A stretch of DNA of 8,878 nucleotides from an uncultured Ruminococcus sp. (GTDB lineage: Bacteria > Bacillota > Clostridia > Oscillospirales > Ruminococcaceae): assembly GCA_945835085.1 (NCBI GenBank), contig CAMAIG010000038.1, forward strand, positions 1-8,878. The letters are read 5' to 3'. Below are positions 1-6,425 of this stretch, piece by piece; the first letter of the stretch is position 1, and the number at the start of each line of letters is the position of its first letter. Made by a program: the position numbers and the translations under genes. The notes beneath the pieces are model-generated. The model saw nothing but the letters and a program-made list of their open reading frames with translations, was not told the origin of the DNA and did no database searches.

Positions 1-9
1 AACCGCAGG

Positions 10-71
10 GGAAGGAAAGGGGGAAATCTGCCCCGGCAGTAAAAGTCCAGGGATTTCCCCCTTTCCTTTCC
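10..71. repeat. Long imperfect inverted repeat (hairpin) at window edge
   Basis: Bases 12-28 are a perfect reverse complement of bases 52-68 (17 bp). The pairing extends to 10-11 with 70-71 if T69 is bulged. The 23-base loop itself contains a small self-complementary TGCCCCGGCA core (29-38). The stem is purine-rich on one strand, with a run of five G. No T-run follows it on either strand, so it does not look like an intrinsic terminator. It lies beyond the terminator of the solute-binding protein gene, so it belongs to the next intergenic unit or to the neighbouring gene outside the window. It could be an interspersed hairpin element or a structured RNA end. The structure is seen directly; its function is unknown. 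Confidence 0.7.
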
Positions 72-115
72 TGAAGGTTGTCCCTTCGAATTCCCCCACC
101 AAACTAACTTCATCA

Positions 116-121
116 ATTATA
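116..121 (-). promoter_or_regulatory. Possible -10 box (TATAAT) leading out of the window
   Basis: On the minus strand TATAAT sits in an AT-rich stretch (about 100-190) after the terminator at 198-243. The hexamer 17 bases upstream is only ATTATT, a poor -35. It could drive a gene beyond the left edge, but AT-rich DNA yields such matches by chance. No protein-coding region is visible between 1 and 272. Confidence 0.2.
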
Positions 122-197
122 ATAATAAGAAGCAGACTAATAATAAATACCTGCCAACACATTACATTAAGCGTGAAAATTTACAGAAGATTTGCTT

Positions 198-243
198 TGT
201 CAAAAACGTACTGCCCGCCGCAGAAATTATCTGCAGCGGGCAG
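198..243 (-). terminator. Intrinsic terminator of the solute-binding protein gene
   Basis: The arms CTGCCCGC (211-218) and GCGGGCAG (236-243) pair over 8 bp. Past one mismatch, GCAGA (220-224) pairs with TCTGC (230-234), leaving a 5-base loop. Read on the minus strand the hairpin is followed by TACGTTTTTGACA (198-210), a T-run of five. It starts 30 bases after the stop codon of the upstream gene. This is a classic Rho-independent terminator and makes the solute-binding protein gene the last gene of its transcript. Confidence 0.9.
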
Positions 244-272
244 TCTGTTGTCAATATTGATCGGTTTCCATA

Positions 273-1643
273 TTACTCGTAAACCTTAAGCTCCTCGTCA
301 ACGATGGAGAAGTATTCCTCACGGGCAGCAACCCAGCTCTCAAACTGCTCATTTGCAATTCCCTCATAGAGAATGCTCATTACAGTATCGGACATGAGTG
401 TGCTGATTCCGTAGCCGTAGTCATATGCCTGAGTGAACTTGTCGGAATCGTAGAAATCCATTGCAAGATCATACATCTCGGAGGTCCAGCCCGGGTTGTT
501 TGCGAGATACTTTTCCTTTGCTGCCTGGATGTAGGACTCTTCGTAGTTAACAATTCTGTTGCAGTCGAGCCATGCCTTTACGCAGTCACCGTTTTCGGAG
601 CCCTGTACCCACATATAGGAGAATACCTTGTTGGAAACGTAGTATGTATCGGAATCGGGTGCCTTGGGGAAGGGTACGATCTGGATAACGTCTTCGGGTC
701 TGGACTTGGCAGCGTCGTTGTATGCCCATGTGCCCATTGCATAGAAGAGAGTGCTGTCATCAACGAATGCATCGCCGGGGCCTATCCAGCCTGTCTTGAT
801 AAGACCGGACTTGAAGATATCCTCAAGCACCAGCTGTGCCTTTTCGATCTTTGCACTTCTGAGGTTGTTTGTAAACTTTGTGCCGTCGTATGTTACCATT
901 GTATCGCCTGCGGTGTATACGAATGCATTTGCCCACCAGCCGCCGATGCCGTAGCGGTCGCCGTTGCCGTTTTCAACGAAGGTCTTCATCATGTTAACGA
1001 AAGCGTCCCAGTCCCACTTGCCGTCAAGATACATCTGATAGGGATCGTCAAAGCCCTCGTTTTCAACAGTGGTCTTATTGTACATAAGCACCTGAGTATC
1101 GTTGAAGCTGTAGCCGAGAGGAGCGATATAGTGCTCGCCCTTCCATGTGAACTTATCCGCAACGTCCTTTACTTCAGCCCACTTGGGATCCTCCCAGTCA
1201 ACCAAGGAGTCGATAGGCTGATACTGGTTCTTGGAGATATCGTAGGGGAAGGTTCTCCACTCATAAACGAAGATGTCGGGAGATGTTCCGCCGAGGATAG
1301 AGGTTGCGAGAGCGTCAAATCTCTGGTCGCTGGTGGTGGGGATATACTCGATCTTTGCACCGTATGTATCCTCGAAAAGTGCAAGCTCGGGGCTTCTTTC
1401 GGGGGAGTCGTTTGTGGGGTTAAGGTCGTAGATACCGAGCCATTTCAGGGTCTTGCCGGAAATATCAACATCAACTGTTTCCTCCAGAGCATCAACCTCG
1501 ATGTTGTCGCCTGTCCACTCGGTTGCGGAAGTGGTGGTTACGTCATTTGCGTTTGTTTCGCCGGAATCGCTGCCGCAGCCTGCAAGTGATGCGCTGAGGC
1601 TAAGTGCCATTGCTCCCGCAATGAGCTTTTTGTAGTTTACCAT
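273..1643 (-). CDS. Sugar ABC transporter substrate-binding lipoprotein
   Basis: A 456-residue extracellular solute-binding protein of the carbohydrate (family 1 / MalE-like) type. It would capture a sugar or oligosaccharide outside the membrane and deliver it to an ABC permease. A signal peptide with KK at 5-6 and a hydrophobic stretch ends in the lipobox L-A-G-C, so lipid attachment is expected at Cys23. A Ser/Thr/Asn/Glu-rich linker follows (to about residue 50). The mature part is rich in Trp and Tyr, as sugar-binding pockets are, and its length is normal for the family. The start is fixed by AGGAGG at 1652-1657, 8 bases before ATG. It has its own promoter, a cre operator and a terminator, so it forms a single-gene transcript. 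No permease or ATPase gene is in the window, so the partner transporter is unknown. The substrate cannot be read from the sequence; plant oligosaccharides are plausible by lifestyle only. Confidence 0.9.
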   Translation of the reverse strand: MVNYKKLIAGAMALSLSASLAGCGSDSGETNANDVTTTSATEWTGDNIEVDALEETVDVDISGKTLKWLGIYDLNPTNDSPERSPELALFEDTYGAKIEYIPTTSDQRFDALATSILGGTSPDIFVYEWRTFPYDISKNQYQPIDSLVDWEDPKWAEVKDVADKFTWKGEHYIAPLGYSFNDTQVLMYNKTTVENEGFDDPYQMYLDGKWDWDAFVNMMKTFVENGNGDRYGIGGWWANAFVYTAGDTMVTYDGTKFTNNLRSAKIEKAQLVLEDIFKSGLIKTGWIGPGDAFVDDSTLFYAMGTWAYNDAAKSRPEDVIQIVPFPKAPDSDTYYVSNKVFSYMWVQGSENGDCVKAWLDCNRIVNYEESYIQAAKEKYLANNPGWTSEMYDLAMDFYDSDKFTQAYDYGYGISTLMSDTVMSILYEGIANEQFESWVAAREEYFSIVDEELKVYE

Positions 1644-1676
1644 TGTTTTTTCCTCCTGTTATTAATTGCTTTTAAA

Positions 1677-1694
1677 AATGTAATCGTTTGCATT
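1677..1694 (-). promoter_or_regulatory. cre operator (CcpA / LacI-family site) downstream of the transcription start
   Basis: The minus strand reads AATGCAAACGATTACATT. It fits every position of the Bacillus cre consensus WWTGNAARCGNWWWCAWW. It begins about 6 bases after the predicted transcription start (near 1700), where a bound repressor would block elongation or promoter clearance. CcpA acting in carbon catabolite repression is the natural reader. A local LacI-family sugar regulator could use the same central CG motif. The match is seen directly; the identity of the regulator is inferred. Confidence 0.85.
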
Positions 1695-1706
1695 AATTTC
1701 ACAATA

Positions 1707-1735
1707 ATTATACCACATTAATAAAAATAAGTCAA
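1707..1735 (-). promoter_or_regulatory. Strong sigma-A promoter of the solute-binding protein gene
   Basis: On the minus strand: -35 TTGACT (1730-1735), a 17-base spacer, and -10 TATAAT (1707-1712) preceded by TGG, which forms an extended -10. The spacer is AT-rich. Transcription should start near 1700, giving a leader of about 57 bases that contains the cre box and the AGGAGG ribosome binding site. The promoter lies directly downstream of the terminator at 1757-1799 and is thus insulated from the galK transcript. Confidence 0.92.
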
Positions 1736-1756
1736 CAGGAAATAATTAATTTGTGT

Positions 1757-1799
1757 AAAAAAATTGAGATACCCAGAAGTTCTGCTTCGGGATATCTCA
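1757..1799 (-). terminator. Strong intrinsic terminator ending the galK-side transcript
   Basis: TGAGATA (1765-1771) pairs with TATCTCA (1793-1799). CCC (1772-1774) pairs with GGG (1789-1791), and GAAG (1776-1779) pairs with CTTC (1785-1788) around loop TTCTG. Single A bulges sit at 1775 and 1792. On the minus strand the hairpin is followed by an A and then seven T (1763-1757). It lies 22 bases before the -35 of the next promoter and separates the two units. It is about 365 bases past the galK stop, so it would leave a long structured 3' region on the mRNA. Confidence 0.88.
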
Positions 1800-1849
1800 G
1801 CTGTTAAAAAATCAAGCCATTTATTTTGCACAACCTTGGTTAATTATTG

Positions 1850-1881
1850 CTTTGTCAAAAACGTGCCACAGGCACCTTTTT
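1850..1881 (-). terminator. Terminator-like hairpin, possibly bidirectional
   Basis: GTGCC (1863-1867) and GGCAC (1871-1875) pair around a 3-base loop. They are flanked by CAAAAA (1856-1861 with neighbouring C) and CTTTTTG (1876-1882), which are also complementary apart from one mismatch. Each strand therefore has a T-run after the stem. On the minus strand the tail is GTTTTTGACAAAGC, shared with the terminator at 198-243. The 5-bp GC core is short. It is probably a first-stage terminator ahead of the stronger one at 1757-1799. Confidence 0.6.
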
Positions 1882-2078
1882 GAAATTAGATTTTGTTGGA
1901 ACTTCTTTAAAGGGGAGGCGGTCTTGTTCGCCTCCCCTCGAAATGCTGTCGCATTTCTCACCCCTTGCTCCGTTCTTGAACGATAAGGGGATTTCGCAGA
2001 TAAACTTTGTTTATCATTGCGGAACGGGCGACCAAAGGGCGCTGCCCTCTGGACACCTGCCACCTTTGGAAAAGGTGG
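1863..2078. repeat. Seven-hairpin noncoding block downstream of galK
   Basis: This accounts for most of the gene-free stretch 1644-2162. Consecutive inverted repeats are: 1863-1867/1871-1875; 1911-1920/1929-1938 (10 bp, loop 8); 1940-1946/1951-1957 (7 bp, loop 4); 1961-1966/1985-1990 with inner CGTT/AACG at 1971-1982; 1995-2005/2009-2021 with a 2-base bulge; 2036-2040/2044-2048; and 2060-2067/2071-2078 (8 bp, loop 3). Such density of perfect stems is not expected by chance. Short reading frames cross it on both strands, but they have no ribosome binding site or recognisable domain. The wording of parts such as CCAAAGGGCGCTGCCCTC resembles, from memory, intergenic repeats scattered in Ruminococcus-type genomes; I cannot confirm copies here. 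Alternatives are a structured mRNA tail or a noncoding RNA. Bases 2079-2162 hold nothing I recognise. Confidence 0.65.
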
Positions 2079-2162
2079 ACGAAACTTTTAACTTGCGCTT
2101 ATTTGTGCAGAATTTCTTTTTTTGTGATTATTCGATAGGTTTTGCTTCCGGACTCTCCAAAA

Positions 2163-3410
2163 TTATTCCGTTACCTCGGTGCCTCCCACGGGACGTATGT
2201 AAAGCTTATAGCAGCTGCCCTTGCCGAAAACCGCTTCCATTCTCGCAGCGTATTCATCAAGGAGATCACATGGTACAAATGACTGTATCGTGCCTGCAAA
2301 GCCGCCGCCATGAACTCTTACCGCACCTCTGCCCTTCAGAACGTCCTCAGCCATGTAAAGACCCATGGAAATACCCTGCTCGGCGGGGTTTTTCACTGCA
2401 AAAACGTTCTGGAGATACTTGAAGGAGCTGTTTCCGCTCTCGGTAATGAGCTTCAGAAAGCTGTCAATATCGCCCTTTCTGAGAGCCTCAGCCTCCTTGC
2501 CCACACGCTCGTTATCGTCAAAGAAATGGAAGGCTCTTGAAACGGCTCTGTCGCCGCAGGCTTTTCTCACTTCCGTAATATTCTCCATGACCTGAGCCTT
2601 GGTGATATCACGAAGCTCCTTCTTCCCGAAGAATGCCGCAACCGACTTCATTTCGGCGGGGATAGCCGCATATTCGGGGGTAAGGTCTGCATGATTTCCC
2701 TTTGTGTCCACGATGCAAAGAGCATAGCCCGAGGACGCAAAATCATAGGAGATAGCGTCGATAACGGGGTTTGCGGTGTCCTCAAAATCTATGGTGATAA
2801 ATCCGCCCACGGAGGAAGCCATCTGATCCATAAGTCCCGAGGGCTTGCCGAAATAAACATTTTCGGCGTACTGAGCTATCTGGGCTATCTTCACAGCCGA
2901 AACCTTTCCCTCATTGCAGAGGTATGAGAAAATTGTGCCGATAAGCACTTCAAATGCCGCAGAGGAGGAAAGTCCGCTGCCCTTTAAAACATTTGAGGTG
3001 GTGTATGCTGTAAATCCGCAGGTATCAAGCCCTGCATTCTTAAAGCCCGCAGCCACTCCTCTGATAAGAGCTGCGGAGGTATTCTTCTCGCTTTCCTTTA
3101 CCTCAAGGTCGGAGATATCAACAACGTCCTCGGGAAAGCCCTCGGATTTTACTTTAACTATGCTGTCACCCGTTGGGGAAACCACTGCAATAACGTCAAG
3201 TCCCACAGCTGCAGCCATTACACAGCCACGGTTGTGGTCGGTATGATTTCCGCCCACCTCTGTTCTGCCGGGGGCGGAAAAGATCCTTATCCCGCTATTG
3301 CTGCCGTAAAGCTCCTCAAAATTTTTCACAGCGGCGGCGTATCTTTCCTTCTGCATTGAAACGGCGTCACTGCCGTAAAGTCTTTCGAGAGTTTTATCGA
3401 TAATTTTCAT
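2163..3410 (-). CDS. galK: Galactokinase-family GHMP sugar kinase
   Basis: A 415-residue cytoplasmic kinase expected to convert galactose plus ATP to galactose 1-phosphate (Leloir pathway). GHMP landmarks in order: N-terminal galactokinase signature APGRTEVGGNHTDHN (46-60), ATP-binding loop KGSGLSSSAAFE (143-154), PSGLMDQ (190-196) with the likely catalytic Asp195, and C-terminal VRVHGGGFAGT (364-374). Length is slightly above the usual 380-400. The signature differs from the classic GRVNLIGEHTDYN: the sugar-contacting Glu is replaced by Asn55 and the upstream Asn by Glu51, a variant I associate with clostridial homologues. The start has GAAAGGA 9 bases upstream and lies 18 bases after the DUF4364 stop, so it is the last gene of the aro cluster. 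No galT, galE or galactose regulator is adjacent. Family placement is firm; strict galactose specificity is an inference. Confidence 0.88.
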   Translation of the reverse strand: MKIIDKTLERLYGSDAVSMQKERYAAAVKNFEELYGSNSGIRIFSAPGRTEVGGNHTDHNRGCVMAAAVGLDVIAVVSPTGDSIVKVKSEGFPEDVVDISDLEVKESEKNTSAALIRGVAAGFKNAGLDTCGFTAYTTSNVLKGSGLSSSAAFEVLIGTIFSYLCNEGKVSAVKIAQIAQYAENVYFGKPSGLMDQMASSVGGFITIDFEDTANPVIDAISYDFASSGYALCIVDTKGNHADLTPEYAAIPAEMKSVAAFFGKKELRDITKAQVMENITEVRKACGDRAVSRAFHFFDDNERVGKEAEALRKGDIDSFLKLITESGNSSFKYLQNVFAVKNPAEQGISMGLYMAEDVLKGRGAVRVHGGGFAGTIQSFVPCDLLDEYAARMEAVFGKGSCYKLYIRPVGGTEVTE

Positions 3411-3428
3411 AAAACGGCGTCCTTTCGA

Positions 3429-4019
3429 TTAAAGATATTTTTCAACGTCCATATCCTCGTCGGGATTGTTAATAAGATATCCCAGGATATTTTGGTAAGC
3501 TCCCATGGGATTTGCCCTGATACGCCCTGCAATAAGCTCTGCCTGCTGCCTGTCGGGAGCGTAGAAGGACATATCAATTAGCCTTTCGCTTCCGTCCATC
3601 AGAACAAAATGCACATTGCAGCCGTTTTTTATATCCTCCACGGTGCAGCTGCAGGAGGCATCTCTCTTTAGCTTTGCAAAGAATGAGAAAGCAGCCTTCA
3701 AAAGCTTTCTGCGAAACACCACATGGATATACTTATTGAAATATTCGGAGCCGAGCCGACCCTTTTCCGTCAGGGTGATATTTCGGGTAATGGTCCCGTC
3801 GGGCAGTGCTGTCTGCTCGGAGATCACAGAGCCGTTTTCGATAAGCTCGTTAAGTGCGTCCGAAAAATAGAAATAGTTTATGACCTCGCTGTCCTCGGAA
3901 ACAGCCCTTAGCTGCTCCTCGGTCACAGTTCTGTCAAGCTTGTCCAGAATATAACACAGCAGGATCTTTACGCTGTGAACGGAGTTAAGCTCCGGATTTG
4001 TCATCTGCTGACCCGGCAT
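3429..4019 (-). CDS. DUF4364 family protein (winged-helix-like)
   Basis: A 196-residue protein of the clostridial DUF4364 family, function unknown. Residues about 12-95 read like a winged-helix module: alpha-helical N-terminus (HSVKILLCYILDKLD), a helix pair around 33-62, then a beta-wing like INGT-style segment at 73-86 and LTEKGRLGSEYF, which recalls PadR/MarR-type wings. The C-terminal part (about 125-180) is a mixed fold with a Cys-containing CSCTVEDIKNGC (123-134), and the tail is acidic (NNPDEDMDVE). The start at 4019 is chosen because AAAGGA lies 8 bases upstream. A longer frame open to 4160 would overlap aroC by 95 bases and has an arginine- and tryptophan-rich non-family extension. 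A second Met (position 6) is a weaker option. It sits 46 bases after aroC and 18 bases before galK. A regulatory role is plausible but unproven. Confidence 0.82.
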   Translation of the reverse strand: MPGQQMTNPELNSVHSVKILLCYILDKLDRTVTEEQLRAVSEDSEVINYFYFSDALNELIENGSVISEQTALPDGTITRNITLTEKGRLGSEYFNKYIHVVFRRKLLKAAFSFFAKLKRDASCSCTVEDIKNGCNVHFVLMDGSERLIDMSFYAPDRQQAELIAGRIRANPMGAYQNILGYLINNPDEDMDVEKYL

Positions 4020-4065
4020 TTTCCTTGTCCTTTCCGTCCTTATCCGCTGAGTTATCCTTACCCTT

Positions 4066-5157
4066 TCAGAAGTTGGGGTAATCCAGCATATGGGACAGTA
4101 TCGCAATATTTGCGGCAGCCTCCACCACGGGAACTGCACGAAGCACCACGCAGGGGTCATGTCTGCCCTTGATCTGAATAGTATCGTTTGTGAGATTGCT
4201 GTAATCTATTGTGCCCTGGGGCTGTGCAATGGAGGGTGTGGGCTTGAATGCAACACGGAAGATTATGGGCATTCCGCTGGAAATTCCTCCAAGTATGCCG
4301 CCGTGGTTATTGGTCTTTGTCTTGACATAGCCGTGGTCGTCAACGAAAAATTCGTCGTTGTTCTGGCTGCCGAGCATTTTTGAAGCCTCAAAGCCTGCAC
4401 CGAATTCGATTCCCTTTACAGCGGGAATGCCGAATACCAGCTGAGCAATGGTGTTTTCCAGTCCCTCAAACATAGGTGAGCCGATGCCTGCGGGAACGTT
4501 TGTTATCGCACACTCCACAACGCCGCCAACGCTGTCAAGGCATTCTCTTGCCTTTGCGATGTCGTTGTACATGGCAGTGCCCTTTTTGTCGTTAAGAACG
4601 GGGATCTTCTTGTGTCTGAGGTCAATGATAGTTTCCCTGTCGATATTGCAGGGGTCAAATTTTGCGTCCTTGATGTTATGCACCTGTGCAATGTGAGCGC
4701 CTGTGTAAATGCTCCTGCGCTCAAGAATCTGACCGCACACCGCTCCTGCGAAAACGAGGGGGGCTGTGAGCCTGCCCGAGAAATGGCCTCCGCCTCGGAC
4801 GTCATTGAAGCCTCTGTATCTCACGGCTCCCGTGTAATCCGCATGACCGGGGCGGGCAAGGTGGGAAATATTCCCGTAATCCTTGGAATGCTGGTCGGTG
4901 TTCTGAATGAGAGCCATAAGGGGAGTGCCTGTGGTGCGGTTATTGAGCACGCCCGACATAATGCTGGGAAGATCTGCTTCCTTGCGGTGGGTGGAGGTAG
5001 CGTCGTTTCTCGGCGCACGCCTTGCCATAAATTCCCTCAGCTCTTCAAGGTCGATATATTCTCCGGGAGGGAGATTGTCGATTGTTACTCCGATAGCGGG
5101 TCCGTGGGACTCGCCGAAAATGGAGATGCTGATGTTGTGGTTCCAGAATGAGGACAT
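4066..5157 (-). CDS. aroC: Chorismate synthase
   Basis: Converts 5-enolpyruvylshikimate 3-phosphate to chorismate, the branch point to Phe, Tyr, Trp and folate, using reduced FMN that is not consumed overall. The 363 residues match the usual 350-390. Family signatures are present: GESHGPAIG (15-23), ARPGHADYTG (101-110), RGGGHFSGRLTAP (121-133) and the C-terminal GRHDPCVVLRAVPVVEA (331-347). The conserved His18, Arg129 and Asp334 regions look intact. GAAAGGAG lies 7 bases before the start. The gap to the aroA stop is 21 bases, so the two genes are almost surely co-transcribed. No fused flavin reductase domain is present, so reduced FMN must come from another protein. No anomaly is seen. Confidence 0.97.
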   Translation of the reverse strand: MSSFWNHNISISIFGESHGPAIGVTIDNLPPGEYIDLEELREFMARRAPRNDATSTHRKEADLPSIMSGVLNNRTTGTPLMALIQNTDQHSKDYGNISHLARPGHADYTGAVRYRGFNDVRGGGHFSGRLTAPLVFAGAVCGQILERRSIYTGAHIAQVHNIKDAKFDPCNIDRETIIDLRHKKIPVLNDKKGTAMYNDIAKARECLDSVGGVVECAITNVPAGIGSPMFEGLENTIAQLVFGIPAVKGIEFGAGFEASKMLGSQNNDEFFVDDHGYVKTKTNNHGGILGGISSGMPIIFRVAFKPTPSIAQPQGTIDYSNLTNDTIQIKGRHDPCVVLRAVPVVEAAANIAILSHMLDYPNF

Positions 5158-5178
5158 TGGGGTTCTCCTTTCTTGCTC

Positions 5179-6405
5179 TTACAGCACTTCAAATCTGCCG
5201 CCCAGAGCCTTGTAATCCTCAAAAAAGCGAGGATAGCTTTTGTTTACATTTTCTGCTCCGTGAATGATAACGGGTCCTTCGGAAACGGTTGCCGCAATAG
5301 CTGCCGCCATAACGATCCTGTGGTCATTGCAGGAATCCACTTCGCCGCCCTTAAAGCTCTTCACGGGGTCTATGATAAGGCAGTCATCTCCTGCGGTCAC
5401 CCTGCCGCCTATGGCATTAAGGGCATTGGCAACGCAAACAAGACGGTCGCTTTCCTTTATTTTAAGCCTTGCAGCGTTTATTATCCTTGACTGCCCTGTT
5501 GTGAAGCTGCCAAGGACCGCAAGTATGGGCACAAGGTCGGGGATATCTCCCACATCAACGGTAAAGGCTGATAATTCTTTGCCGCAGCCCTCTATTATCT
5601 CAACAATATCTTTGTCGCCCTGCACCGAATTGGGGTCAAGGTTTGTGATCCTTACCTCCGAGCCGAGAGCGTTTGCGGTATAGAAGAATGCCGCCTGAGA
5701 GTAGTCGCCTTCAACGCTTATCCTGCATGGTGAATATTTCTGACCGCCCTTAATGAGATAAAGGGGCAGACCGTCCATATCCGCTTCCTTAATATTAACG
5801 CCGAAATTTTTCAGCGCCGCAATTGTCATATCCGCATAGGGCTTTGACTGCAGGGGAGAGGTGAGCTTTATCACCGAGTCTTCCTCACATAAGGGAAGCG
5901 CCAGCATAAGCCCCGTAATAAACTGTGACGAAACATCGCCCTCTAAGGTGTATTCACCTGCACGGAGCCTGCCATTTATCTCAATGGGCAGACCGCTCTG
6001 AGGCTCAAAGGTCACGCCCTTTTTGGGAAATTCCCTTGTATAGGGGGTTATGGGACGGGTAGGGAGCTTTGCTCTGCCGTCAAATGTTGCATTTGTGCCA
6101 AGAGCAGCCGCAACGGGTATCATAAACCTGAGAGTTGAGCCGCTTTCGCCGCAGTTTATGTAAGCCTTTTTGGCAGGAGTTTTGATGCCGCTGACGGTGT
6201 ATGTACCCTCGTCTGCAAGAATTTTTGCGCCCAGAGCCTCCATTGCACCTGCGGTTACATTAATATCGTCCGACTCCGTAACGTTGCAGATCTCGGAAAC
6301 GCCGCCTGCAAGAGCCGCAGCGATTATCATTCTGTGGGAATAGCTTTTCGACGAGGGCGCTTTCACCGTGCCGATAAGCTTTGAGGGGTAAATTTTTATA
6401 TCCAT
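5179..6405 (-). CDS. aroA: 3-phosphoshikimate 1-carboxyvinyltransferase (EPSP synthase)
   Basis: Joins phosphoenolpyruvate to shikimate 3-phosphate, the sixth shikimate step. At 408 residues it is a little shorter than the E. coli enzyme (427). Visible motifs: PSSKSYSHR (17-25; Lys20, Ser21 and Arg25 bind substrates), CGESGSTLRF (85-94), LPTRPIT (114-120), GDVSSQFITG (156-165), DIPDLVP (287-293; Asp290 likely the catalytic base), KIKESDRL (315-322) and NDHRIVMA (360-367). The PEP-site loop reads ESGSTLRF where the E. coli type has NAGTAMRP. The Gly is kept, but the Thr and Pro equivalents are Ser and Phe, so it is not a classic class I enzyme, and its glyphosate response cannot be assumed. 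GAAAGG lies 8 bases before ATG. It follows aroB by 20 bases. Confidence 0.97.
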   Translation of the reverse strand: MDIKIYPSKLIGTVKAPSSKSYSHRMIIAAALAGGVSEICNVTESDDINVTAGAMEALGAKILADEGTYTVSGIKTPAKKAYINCGESGSTLRFMIPVAAALGTNATFDGRAKLPTRPITPYTREFPKKGVTFEPQSGLPIEINGRLRAGEYTLEGDVSSQFITGLMLALPLCEEDSVIKLTSPLQSKPYADMTIAALKNFGVNIKEADMDGLPLYLIKGGQKYSPCRISVEGDYSQAAFFYTANALGSEVRITNLDPNSVQGDKDIVEIIEGCGKELSAFTVDVGDIPDLVPILAVLGSFTTGQSRIINAARLKIKESDRLVCVANALNAIGGRVTAGDDCLIIDPVKSFKGGEVDSCNDHRIVMAAAIAATVSEGPVIIHGAENVNKSYPRFFEDYKALGGRFEVL

Positions 6406-6425
6406 ATTAAATGCCTTTCGGAAAA

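Noticed and set aside
1821..2063. Open frame of 80 codons on the minus strand across the hairpin block
   Set aside because: It reads straight through the inverted repeats, has no ribosome binding site or domain, and its arginine-rich composition is typical of translated repeats.
1847..2422. Open frame of 191 codons on the plus strand overlapping the end of galK
   Set aside because: It overlaps the conserved C-terminus of GalK on the opposite strand and has no family resemblance or ribosome binding site.
4020..4160. Longer N-terminus for the DUF4364 protein
   Set aside because: The extra 47 residues would overlap aroC by 95 bases, do not look like the family, and a good ribosome binding site precedes the start at 4019.
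4612..5151. Open frame of 179 codons on the plus strand
   Set aside because: It lies wholly opposite aroC, whose signatures are intact; it is a shadow frame.
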